From NCBI GenBank assembly GCA_014380705.1, contig JACMJI010000102.1, positions 1 to 19,829 of the forward strand: a stretch of DNA of 19,829 nt, read 5' to 3'. Position 1 is the stretch's first letter. Every line of letters begins with the position of its first letter. A program made the translations under genes and the position numbers. The notes under the pieces were generated by a model. The model did no database searches. It saw only the letters and a program-made list of their open reading frames with translations, and was not told where the DNA came from. Positions 1 to 6,032 of the stretch are shown here, in pieces. This stretch comes from Gorillibacterium sp. (GTDB taxonomy: Bacteria > Bacillota > Bacilli > Paenibacillales > NBRC-103111).

Positions 1-41
1 AGGCAATAGCGATGGATTCCATTAGGGTGCTCTTCCGATCT
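1..41. other. Sequencing-adapter remnant and chimeric contig end
   Basis: Bases 27-41 read GTGCTCTTCCGATCT, the 3' end of the Illumina TruSeq read-2 adapter; on the other strand this is AGATCGGAAGAGCAC. Bases 1-29 repeat exactly at 52-80. An adapter between two copies of the same 29 bases is what an assembler produces from an untrimmed or chimeric read. Positions 1-41 should not be treated as genomic; reliable sequence begins at about 42. Confidence 0.93.
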
Positions 42-253
42 TTGAAGCCCCAGGCAATAGCGATGGATTCCATTAGGGTGGACTTGCCCATCCCATTTTC
101 CCCAATAATATAAGTAACCTTTGGATGGAGTGGCAGGCTATCCAGGTGACGAATGGCGCCCAGATGGAAGGGGTAAGCATCGAAGGCAGGAACATGGCTT
201 CGAAGTAATTCAATCTTTTTTAAATAGGAATCCTTTCGATTTGCTTTGTCCAT
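42..253 (-). CDS. AAA/ABC-type predicted ATPase, N-terminal part (cut by contig end)
   Basis: Minus-strand gene starting at the ATG at 253, preceded by GGTGGAT about 7-8 bases upstream. The visible product begins MDKANRKDSYLKKIELLRSH, continues through a PFHLGAIRHLDSL stretch and reaches a Walker A loop, GENGMGKST, followed by LMESIAIAWGF. A short strand, a HPKVTYIIGENG lead-in and an AIAWGF tail match the predicted-ATPase family COG3910, small stand-alone ATPases of unknown role related to ABC/SMC-type nucleotide-binding domains. Signature motif, Walker B and C-terminus lie outside the window. Sequence before 42 is an adapter artefact, so the frame cannot be followed further. The family call rests on the Walker A context only. 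Confidence 0.72.
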
Positions 254-290
254 ACTGCGATCCACCCCAAATATTATTAATAAAATTAAC

Positions 291-350
291 TTCACCCTAT
301 CAAAGGTTTTGAATATAATCAATACAGGACTAGAGAGGATATGCTATACT
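291..350 (+). promoter_or_regulatory. Putative promoter(s) of the 7TM histidine kinase gene
   Basis: Two sigma-A-like candidates precede the kinase gene. The first has TTCACC at 291-296, a 17-base spacer and TATAAT at 314-319. The second is an extended -10, TGCTATACT at 342-350, without a good -35. Both leave a leader of roughly 60-90 bases before the ATG at 418. Assignment is by eye only. Confidence 0.35.
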
Positions 351-417
351 CAATCATGTAAAATTCTAACAGAAATAGAAGGCTTCATGATTGAGAAAAA
401 ACCACGAGGTGCTGCAG

Positions 418-2310
418 ATGAAATTGGTTTTGAAGTTGTTTGTCTTCTTTTTACTAACAAGCATAGGCCTCGGACAGAATATAGCAATAGGAGCACCAGG
501 TGATGGACAGCAGTCGATTACCAGTTGGCAACTCAGGTGGGTAACAGATTCAGATCGTCACCCTCTTGAAGTGCCAGCCAAAGATAATGAAGGCTGGATT
601 CAGGTAGATGCCAACGATGAGCTGCCTGAGAAACCTGAGAAGGCGACAATGGCCTGGATTCAGATTAAAATACCCGAGCTTAGTCATAATCCGTCTGCAC
701 TCTTTATTGAAAAGCTCTATGCTTTAAATATGAAAATTTTCTTAGAGGATGAAACCCAGCCTATATACGAATCGAATCGTAATTACATTCACGACATCAA
801 CCGTATCTTGCTGCCGGTCCATCAAGATTACTCAGGTAAAACACTTAGTATATGGATGGAAACTTCGCAGCATCGTCTTGGAATAAGTAAAGGGATCGTA
901 CTTGGTGATTACCAAGATGTTTTTCTGCATTATGCCCAACCTGACATGGTTAGTGTGCTGCTTGGAGGCGCACTTCTATTTGCAACCTTTGCAATCTTGG
1001 TTGGTGGTCTATCTCAGAATAGATTGCAACGACCTGTTTGGATATATCTTAGTATCGTCATCTTATCTGTGGGAGTCCTTCTATTATCCCAGTTTTTACT
1101 TTCCAACAGTTATAATTTCTTAGGAGCGAAAAGTATGGTGCTTTATGACCTATCCATGGTTGTAGGGCTATTGTCACTAACCTTGTTTTTTGAAAGGGTT
1201 TTTGGGCATGGGAAATATTTTGCCCTATTATATTTCCGGCGTTTTCAAATGCTGTATACCGTTGTAAGCTTACCGCTGATTATAATGGAGCCCTTCACAA
1301 ATGGGAAGATAACGGCTTTGTATACGCTTATGACCTTTAATTTCTTAAGCTTCATCATTATTTTTGAATTCGTTCTGCTCGTATCCTCATCCATTACATA
1401 CATGTTGAAAGGCAATAAAGATGCTGTCATTTTTGTTGTTGGGTTTTCTTTGTTTGCTGTAACGGGAATCGTAGAACTAGTGTGGTTTTATATCAATTCA
1501 TATCGCTACGATTTATTCTGGTGGAAGTGGGGTCTGCTGGGCTTCATGTTGTCCTTAATTGCTATATTAGGCAGATCCGTGGCTTCAAACCATAAAAAGC
1601 TGCTCGTCTATGCGAAGGAGCTCGAACTTTTTAATAACGAACTACGAAGATCTGAGAAGATGGATATCATAAGCGAGTTGGCTGCCTCCGTTGCTCATGA
1701 GGTGCGGAATCCATTGCAGGTTACAAGAGGGTTCTTGCAGCTCTTATCAGCCAAAAGCTTTAATCCCCCCGAAACCTCATATATTCGCTTAGCTTTGAGC
1801 GAATTGGACCGGGCTTCGGGAATTATCACTGATTTTCTGACTTTCGCCAAGCCGGAGATTGATGATGTATCCACTCTATCTCTTGCCGAAGAGTTTGAGC
1901 AGGTAGAAAGCATCCTTCAACCACTTGCGAGCTTGCATGGCGGTAAAATTATAATCAACATTCCTCAAGTGCTGCATATCAGGGGGAATTCATCGAAATT
2001 CAAACAAGCCATTGTAAATATTGTCAAGAACAGCATAGAAGCCTTCCAAGGGGAAGGTCTAGTTGAGATTTGGGCGGTACCCGATGGCAATGAGGTTGTC
2101 TTACATATCCAGGATAATGGGGAGGGAATGGAGGAATCGTCTCTCATTCGATTGGGAGAACCTTACTTCTCGAATAAGTCCAAAGGAACGGGTCTAGGAT
2201 TAATGGTTACCTTTCGAATTATTGAAGCGATGAAGGGAAAAATAGAATTTCTTAGCGAAAAAAAAGCGGGAACCGAGGCTATTATCCGTTTGCCAAGGGC
2301 TAACGAATAG
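418..2310 (+). CDS. Membrane sensor histidine kinase, 7TM (7TMR-DISM-like) type
   Basis: A 630-residue sensor kinase. The ATG at 418 is chosen over the upstream TTG at 391 because GAGGTG at 405-410 is well spaced and the product then begins with a clear signal peptide (MKLVLKLFVFFLLTSIGLG). An extracytoplasmic domain of about 150 residues is followed by roughly seven hydrophobic segments (about residues 175-395), a short coiled linker and the kinase core. The H-box AASVAHEVRNP carries the phospho-acceptor His427. The N-box IVNIVKNSIEAF is near 531-541, G1 is DNGEGM and G2 is GTGLGL from residue 590. The layout resembles 7TMR-DISM receptors, and the H-box (EVRNPLQVTRGFLQLL) resembles sporulation-type kinases of Bacillales. 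No response regulator is adjacent, so it is an orphan kinase; feeding the Spo0 phosphorelay is possible but inferred. The ligand is unknown. Confidence 0.88.
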   Translation: MKLVLKLFVFFLLTSIGLGQNIAIGAPGDGQQSITSWQLRWVTDSDRHPLEVPAKDNEGWIQVDANDELPEKPEKATMAWIQIKIPELSHNPSALFIEKLYALNMKIFLEDETQPIYESNRNYIHDINRILLPVHQDYSGKTLSIWMETSQHRLGISKGIVLGDYQDVFLHYAQPDMVSVLLGGALLFATFAILVGGLSQNRLQRPVWIYLSIVILSVGVLLLSQFLLSNSYNFLGAKSMVLYDLSMVVGLLSLTLFFERVFGHGKYFALLYFRRFQMLYTVVSLPLIIMEPFTNGKITALYTLMTFNFLSFIIIFEFVLLVSSSITYMLKGNKDAVIFVVGFSLFAVTGIVELVWFYINSYRYDLFWWKWGLLGFMLSLIAILGRSVASNHKKLLVYAKELELFNNELRRSEKMDIISELAASVAHEVRNPLQVTRGFLQLLSAKSFNPPETSYIRLALSELDRASGIITDFLTFAKPEIDDVSTLSLAEEFEQVESILQPLASLHGGKIIINIPQVLHIRGNSSKFKQAIVNIVKNSIEAFQGEGLVEIWAVPDGNEVVLHIQDNGEGMEESSLIRLGEPYFSNKSKGTGLGLMVTFRIIEAMKGKIEFLSEKKAGTEAIIRLPRANE

Positions 2311-2336
2311 TATACACAGTTCCCGCGGTTTAGCGG

Positions 2337-2585
2337 TTAACTCCAAGAGGCCAAAGGCTTAACATCTGACTTCATTACATTTGATGGAGTGGAGGGAAGT
2401 ACGAGAAAAAATTCGTCCTTGCCTTCTTCAACAGTACGCACTTTAAACGATTCCGGTAAAGCTACACCAAGTGTCTCCATGATTGCGGCTTTCGGGTCTG
2501 ACAGCAACTTCTGTTTGAATTCAGGATCAATCCATGCTCTTTCAATGACCTGTGATCTCAATACGGCTTCAGTTGACAATTTCAT
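2337..2585 (-). CDS. NHLP-leader family RiPP precursor-like peptide
   Basis: Small protein of 82 residues from the ATG at 2585. It matches the nitrile hydratase-like leader peptide (NHLP, TIGR03793-type) family: an ERAWIDPEFKQKLLSDPKAA block (residues 15-34), a LGVALPES turn, and KVRTVEEGKDEFFLVLPS ending the leader. In this family the leader directs maturation enzymes to a C-terminal core. Here the part after the leader is only 18 residues (about 65-82), rich in Ser, Pro and Lys, ends in Trp-Ser, and has neither Cys nor a Gly-Gly cleavage site. GTG (2588) and ATG (2585) sit too close to the only SD-like string (AAAGGGTGAT), while TTG at 2579 is better spaced, so the true start may be TTG 2579. 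The gene is convergent with the kinase at 418 and divergent from the isoprenoid-synthase-like gene at 2716. No LanM, YcaO or radical-SAM enzyme is visible. It could be a real precursor, a stand-alone leader-like protein or a decayed one. Confidence 0.8.
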   Translation of the reverse strand: MKLSTEAVLRSQVIERAWIDPEFKQKLLSDPKAAIMETLGVALPESFKVRTVEEGKDEFFLVLPSTPSNVMKSDVKPLASWS

Positions 2586-2619
2586 CACCCTTTCGGAAAA
2601 TTTTGTTAGTTTCAGGAAA

Positions 2620-2625
2620 ATTATA
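2620..2625 (-). promoter_or_regulatory. Putative -10 of the NHLP peptide gene
   Basis: On the minus strand TATAAT occupies 2625-2620, 34 bases before the ATG at 2585. The element 17 bases upstream (TAGATT) is a poor -35, so this is either a regulated promoter or not sigma-A. The divergent region 2589-2715 is very AT-rich. Confidence 0.35.
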
Positions 2626-2678
2626 ACACGGAATAAATAGGAAATCTATGAAATGTTTAATAGATTTAATGATTCTAT

Positions 2679-2703
2679 GGGTATATATTTAAAAAATATG
2701 CCC
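2679..2703 (+). promoter_or_regulatory. Imperfect inverted repeat just before the ribosome site of the isoprenoid-synthase-like gene
   Basis: GGGTATAT at 2679-2686 can pair with ATATGCCC at 2696-2703 (one G-T wobble), with further A-T pairing inside. The repeat ends one base before the ribosome site GAGGTGAT (2705-2712). It could be an operator or an mRNA hairpin that affects translation of the gene starting at 2716. No regulator can be named. Confidence 0.35.
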
Positions 2704-2715
2704 TGAGGTGATGTT

Positions 2716-3651
2716 ATGGAATGGTTAAGTGAGTACGAGGCTGATCTAGAGTATGTATTCTCCGAATGCAAGCAAATAGTCAAACAATTTCCGGCTCTTC
2801 TGGATGTTCAGGCACAGGTCTATTTGAACAAAATCGATAGTACTGACAAGGATAGAAGCAAGAATTATATCTGTTACCTTCTACCCTTTTGGTTAATGGA
2901 AGAGACCGGTGCTAGCTTTCAGGAATGTCAACAGATGTCAATTGCCAATATTTTCTGTATGTTGTACTTTTTTATTCAGGATGACGTGATGGATAGCGAC
3001 TCGGCTGAATGCAAAAGGCAAATTCCGCTTGCTAACCTTTTTTATTCAGAATTTCTGACCCGATATATTACCTATTTCCCTCAAGGTTCCCCCTTCTGGC
3101 AATATTTCAAGTGTTACCTGGCGGAATGGGCGGATAGCGTCTCAAACGAAGCTGCCGCTGATTATTTCCAAAGCGATGTGAGAAGAATTGCTGGCAAATC
3201 GAGTCCTTTAAAGCTATCCAGTACCGGAGCTTTACTGCTTGCGGGGAAGGAGCACCTCATTCCAGCTGTAACGGATCGAGTGGAGAGAGCTCTTGTAGCC
3301 TTGCAGATGGCAGACGATCTCACAGATTGGGCTGAGGATTTAGCGGAAGGAAGCTATAACAGCTTGCTATCGCTAGCTCGCTTCGAGTTAAAGCTGTCGA
3401 AGGAGCATAAGCTGACTTACGAGGAGGTACACAGCTTCCTATACGATCAACTCGGTTTAACTCGCTTTAGTGAAATAGCGACAGAGCTTATGGTCGAGGA
3501 TTGTACAATACTATCGACTCCCCATCTCCACGCATACCATAATTCGCTTGTAGAAAGCCTGTGCTCGAGTGCGCTTCAAATTGAAACGCAGAGAAAACGC
3601 TTGGCGCAAGGCGGGCTTTATTATTGGTTAAGCAAGAATTTGGAGGGGTAG
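2716..3651 (+). CDS. Class I isoprenoid/terpene synthase-like enzyme
   Basis: A 311-residue, mostly helical soluble protein with no signal peptide. Two aspartate-rich motifs identify the class I isoprenoid synthase fold: DDVMDSD (D89, D90, D93, D95) and DDLTDWAED (D200, D201, D204, E207, D208), the latter followed by LAEGSYN. In this superfamily the two clusters bind Mg2+ and the diphosphate of an allylic prenyl diphosphate. Overall length fits terpene synthases or prenyltransferases. The first motif sits in an AN-hydrophobic-FFIQDD helix. The lysine and arginine pattern expected of a chain-elongating prenyl transferase is not obvious, so ionisation or transfer chemistry is equally possible. 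The start ATG 2716 has GAGGTGAT upstream. It is divergent from the NHLP peptide gene, and tRNA-Lys follows. Substrate and product are unknown. Confidence 0.72.
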   Translation: MEWLSEYEADLEYVFSECKQIVKQFPALLDVQAQVYLNKIDSTDKDRSKNYICYLLPFWLMEETGASFQECQQMSIANIFCMLYFFIQDDVMDSDSAECKRQIPLANLFYSEFLTRYITYFPQGSPFWQYFKCYLAEWADSVSNEAAADYFQSDVRRIAGKSSPLKLSSTGALLLAGKEHLIPAVTDRVERALVALQMADDLTDWAEDLAEGSYNSLLSLARFELKLSKEHKLTYEEVHSFLYDQLGLTRFSEIATELMVEDCTILSTPHLHAYHNSLVESLCSSALQIETQRKRLAQGGLYYWLSKNLEG

Positions 3652-3667
3652 ATCGACGGGTAAATGG

Positions 3668-3696
3668 TTGAATACTTAATTTAATTATGATATAGT
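3668..3696 (+). promoter_or_regulatory. Promoter of tRNA-Lys
   Basis: TTGAAT at 3668-3673, a 17-base spacer, and TATAGT at 3691-3696 with a TG extension (TGATATAGT). The predicted start point falls about ten bases before the mature tRNA. This is a strong sigma-A match for a single-gene transcript. Confidence 0.75.
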
Positions 3697-3712
3697 AGTG
3701 AATGCCGTCTTT

Positions 3713-3785
3713 GGGTCTGTAGCTCAGCTGGTAGAGCAGTTGACTCTTAATCATCTGGTCGCGGGTTCGAATCCCGCCGGACCCA
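3713..3785 (+). tRNA. tRNA-Lys (anticodon CTT)
   Basis: A 73-base cloverleaf. The acceptor stem GGGTCTG pairs with CGGACCC (one G-T), the D-arm is GCTC/GAGC, the anticodon loop CTCTTAA contains CTT for lysine AAG codons, and the T-arm is GCGGG-TTCGAAT-CCCGC. The discriminator base is A and CCA is not encoded (CTT follows). The anticodon stem GTTGA/TCATC contains one T-T opposition (28-42); all other pairs are normal. It is a single tRNA with its own promoter and terminator. Confidence 0.96.
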
Positions 3786-3805
3786 CTTAGGTACTTCAAC
3801 GACAG

Positions 3806-3840
3806 AAACAGCCACGTATGCGATACTTGGCTGTTTTTTT
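3806..3840 (+). terminator. Rho-independent terminator after tRNA-Lys
   Basis: AAACAGCCA (3806-3814) pairs with TGGCTGTTT (3828-3836) and continues into a T tract to 3840. It isolates the tRNA transcript from the racemase gene 40 bases downstream. Confidence 0.85.
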
Positions 3841-3880
3841 ACTTTAAAAATCCGCTTTCTGAATAAGCAGGTGAGGTCCC

Positions 3881-4699
3881 ATGGATATCGTATTTTTTGA
3901 CTCTGGCTTAGGTGGTATGACAGTGCTTTATGAAGCATTGAAACTGCTGCCTAAAGAAAACTATGTTTACTTCGCGGATACCTTGAATGTTCCTTATGGT
4001 ACAAAGACAAAGGAACGGGTACATGAGTGTATTTTGGCCGCGGTAGATAAACTTGTTGGCGTTGATACGTTGGCTCTAGTTATTGCGTGCAATACGGCTA
4101 CAAGCATTGCTATTAATGATTTACGTGCTAAGTATTTATTCCCAGTAATTGGAATGGAGCCAGCAGTGAAGCCTGCTGTTGAGTTAAATAAACAGAGTGG
4201 AAGAAGAGTGTTGGTGCTCGCTACCCCGCTTACCCTGCGTGAGGCGAAATACAATAGTCTGGTGCAGCGTATGGACGACCATAGCATTGTAGATTCTCTA
4301 CCTATACCAGAATTGGTCACCTATTGCGAGGCATTGGAGTTTTCGGAGTCAGTGATCCACGATTATTTTACAAGGGCGTTTGCTTTAGTCAATTGGAAGA
4401 ACTACAGTACCGTAGTACTTGGCTGCACCCATTTTCCCTATTACCGGACATTACTTACCTCTTATTTGCCTGCTCATGTTCAATTAATTGATGGAAGTAT
4501 CGGTACGGCCAAAAGACTTAAAGCGATGCTCCCTGACAATATTTATCCTGCATCCCAGGTAAACTCGAATTACGATGAGGATTTAGTTGACCTGAAGCGT
4601 GTAGAGTTTTACTCTTCTGGAACAGATAAAGAGTATCTCAAAAGGATGGAACAAGCCTTTCTGTGGTATGCGGGGGATCAGAAGAGCTCTAAGAGTTAA
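3881..4699 (+). CDS. murI: Glutamate racemase
   Basis: Interconverts L- and D-glutamate in the cytoplasm; D-glutamate is required for peptidoglycan stem peptides (and for poly-gamma-glutamate in some bacilli). 272 residues, a normal length. The N-terminal FFDSGLGGMTVL supplies the conserved Asp7-Ser8, and VPYGTKT follows. The two catalytic cysteines are Cys70 in IACNTATS and Cys182 in LGCTHFP, the paired acid/base thiols of the two-base racemase mechanism. GMEPAVKPA near 91-99 is also typical. AGGTGAGG lies 5-8 bases upstream of the ATG. The gene follows the tRNA terminator directly, with no clear promoter in the 40-base gap, so its transcription start was not identified. A terminator-like structure follows. 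Confidence 0.93.
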   Translation: MDIVFFDSGLGGMTVLYEALKLLPKENYVYFADTLNVPYGTKTKERVHECILAAVDKLVGVDTLALVIACNTATSIAINDLRAKYLFPVIGMEPAVKPAVELNKQSGRRVLVLATPLTLREAKYNSLVQRMDDHSIVDSLPIPELVTYCEALEFSESVIHDYFTRAFALVNWKNYSTVVLGCTHFPYYRTLLTSYLPAHVQLIDGSIGTAKRLKAMLPDNIYPASQVNSNYDEDLVDLKRVEFYSSGTDKEYLKRMEQAFLWYAGDQKSSKS

Positions 4700-4726
4700 G
4701 ATGAAATGGATTATGTATCTACACGG

Positions 4727-4775
4727 CCTGTGCCTGGTTGTTCCATCTGTTGGAACTGCGGTCACAGGTTTTTTT
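4727..4775 (+). terminator. Probable terminator after glutamate racemase
   Basis: CCTGTG (4727-4732) pairs with CACAGG (4763-4768), with an inner GTTCC/GGAAC stem (4740-4744 with 4752-4756), followed by seven T bases (4769-4775). The internal loops make it less regular than the others in this window. Confidence 0.65.
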
Positions 4776-4808
4776 ATAGCGTTTTTTGCTAAAAAAAGAC
4801 AAAAAAAC

Positions 4809-4838
4809 CTTGTTAGTATTTTCCAGTATGTGATACAA
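4809..4838 (+). promoter_or_regulatory. Promoter of the alpha/beta hydrolase gene
   Basis: TTGTTA at 4809-4814, an 18-base spacer and TACAAT at 4833-4838 with an upstream TG (TGATACAAT). It lies between the preceding terminator and the ribosome site at 4879. Confidence 0.6.
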
Positions 4839-4888
4839 TGGCATTATATGGAATTAGGACTAGCGAATTCGGATTTTTAGGAGGAACA

Positions 4889-5698
4889 ATGGCGATTGTT
4901 TGGCAAGAGCGTGATTACATAACAATTGATAGAAATAAAGTTTTTTATGAGATTACTGGAAAAGGGGAGCCAATTCTTCTGCTTCATGGACCCTTTACTG
5001 ATAGTCGGATTTGGGAAGGTCAAGTGAAAACATTGGTTGCCGCTGGATATAAAGTGGTTACTTGTGATTTACGTGGCTGTGGGAAATCGGACAAGCCCTC
5101 GTATTCGTTCGAGAATACGAGTGATTTGAAATTACTAATTGAGGTCCTTGGATTGGACCATGTCTCGATTGTTGGTACATCCTCAGGGGGGGCAGTCGCT
5201 ATTGATTTTACCCTTCGTTACCCTGATCGGGTTCGATCCATTATTTTGGTTTCCCCCACTGTAAATGGTTTGTTTATACCTCTGCCTATGATTTGGAAAA
5301 CAATTCGCAATTACAACAACGTCCATTCTCGGGGAGAAGAGAAAGCAGTAGAAATTTTTATCAAAGACCCCTATTGGCAATTTTACCTTCCTGCGCCAGA
5401 GAAAGAAGAAGCACGGCGAAGGGTGCTTGACCTTATTAGATTTCCGGGTAATTTTTGTAGCTGGAACCCTAATTTATCTGTTCCGCTTAAGCCCTATGCT
5501 AATAAGAGGCTGCATGAAATCAAGGTTCCCGTTTTAATTGTTGCTGCTGATCATGATCATCCGTTTATTCGGAAAACAGCAGAGCTGTTAAGGAAGAATA
5601 TTAGCCATGCTCGTATGATTGAGATGGAAGATTGTTCTCCTTTTGTTTTTGTCGAGAAGCAAGATACCTTTAATCGGATGATACTCGATTTTCTTTAA
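4889..5698 (+). CDS. Alpha/beta hydrolase-fold protein lacking the expected catalytic histidine
   Basis: 269 residues from the ATG at 4889, chosen over an upstream ATG at 4838 because AGGAGG lies at 4879-4884 and the upstream ATG overlaps the promoter. Family marks: an oxyanion-strand HG motif (LLLHGPF), CDLRGCGKSDKP, and the nucleophile elbow GTSSGG with Ser98. The acid-position loop is VAADHDHPF (Asp223 the likely acid). The C-terminal position where relatives have G-x-GH-x-P reads MEDCSPFVFVEK, putting Ser250 where the catalytic His is expected. No other His falls near that loop. The protein may be a non-catalytic member, use a displaced residue, or have a binding or regulatory role. No signal peptide is present, so it is cytoplasmic. 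It appears monocistronic. The fold call is sure; the function is unknown. Confidence 0.85.
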   Translation: MAIVWQERDYITIDRNKVFYEITGKGEPILLLHGPFTDSRIWEGQVKTLVAAGYKVVTCDLRGCGKSDKPSYSFENTSDLKLLIEVLGLDHVSIVGTSSGGAVAIDFTLRYPDRVRSIILVSPTVNGLFIPLPMIWKTIRNYNNVHSRGEEKAVEIFIKDPYWQFYLPAPEKEEARRRVLDLIRFPGNFCSWNPNLSVPLKPYANKRLHEIKVPVLIVAADHDHPFIRKTAELLRKNISHARMIEMEDCSPFVFVEKQDTFNRMILDFL

Positions 5699-5974
5699 AA
5701 CACGCGATGCCCACACCACTCTGCCTTTACACCCTCAGATCGAGCTGTCCATTGGTTTGGACAGCCGCCGTCTCCTTGCTCTTCACACACCATAGTTGAA
5801 TCCCTGTTTGTCCAACATCGCACGAACGTATGGATAGTACAATAACTTACAATATTTAGAAATCCCTTGCGACCAACTGCTTGTGTTGGTTCCGTTCCAA
5901 TGCTCAGACATATAATTAGAGATGATCTCATCGTAATTGTCAATAACCTTATCTAGGTCTTGTAGGGAACATTT
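5695..5974 (-). pseudogene. Probable frameshifted remnant of a small Trp/Cys-rich protein gene
   Basis: On the minus strand one frame is open from 5974 to a TGA at 5785-5783 and reads ...VIDNYDEIISNYMSEHW, then SWSQGISKYCKLLYYPYVRA, MLDKQGFNYGV. At that TGA a second frame continues as CEEQGDGGCPNQWTARSEGV, KAEWCGHRVF, ending at TAA 5697-5695. The junction is GGTGTGTGAAG. Restoring one lost GT unit would join the halves into NYGVCEEQGDGG with no stop. No good start codon is seen; the only ATG in the first frame is at 5911, without a ribosome site. It overlaps the hydrolase stop by a few bases. I do not recognise the family. It fills the 334-base gap between 5698 and 6033. Confidence 0.42.
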
Positions 5975-6000
5975 TCAATATTCGATAATGGGGCTATAAT
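5972..6000 (+). promoter_or_regulatory. Promoter of the aldose-epimerase-like gene
   Basis: TTTTCA at 5972-5977, a 17-base spacer and TATAAT at 5995-6000, followed by a leader of about 25 bases to the ATG at 6033. Confidence 0.55.
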
Positions 6001-6032
6001 AAAGATTATAAAGTATGATGAGGAGCTGACCC

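Noticed and set aside
1..80. Direct repeat that could suggest an integration or attachment site
   Set aside because: The spacer is an exact adapter sequence, so the duplication is artefactual.
3488..3938. Two minus-strand open frames over the tRNA containing GIRTRD and RRDSNPRP
   Set aside because: These are the well-known spurious translations of tRNA genes in databases, not proteins.
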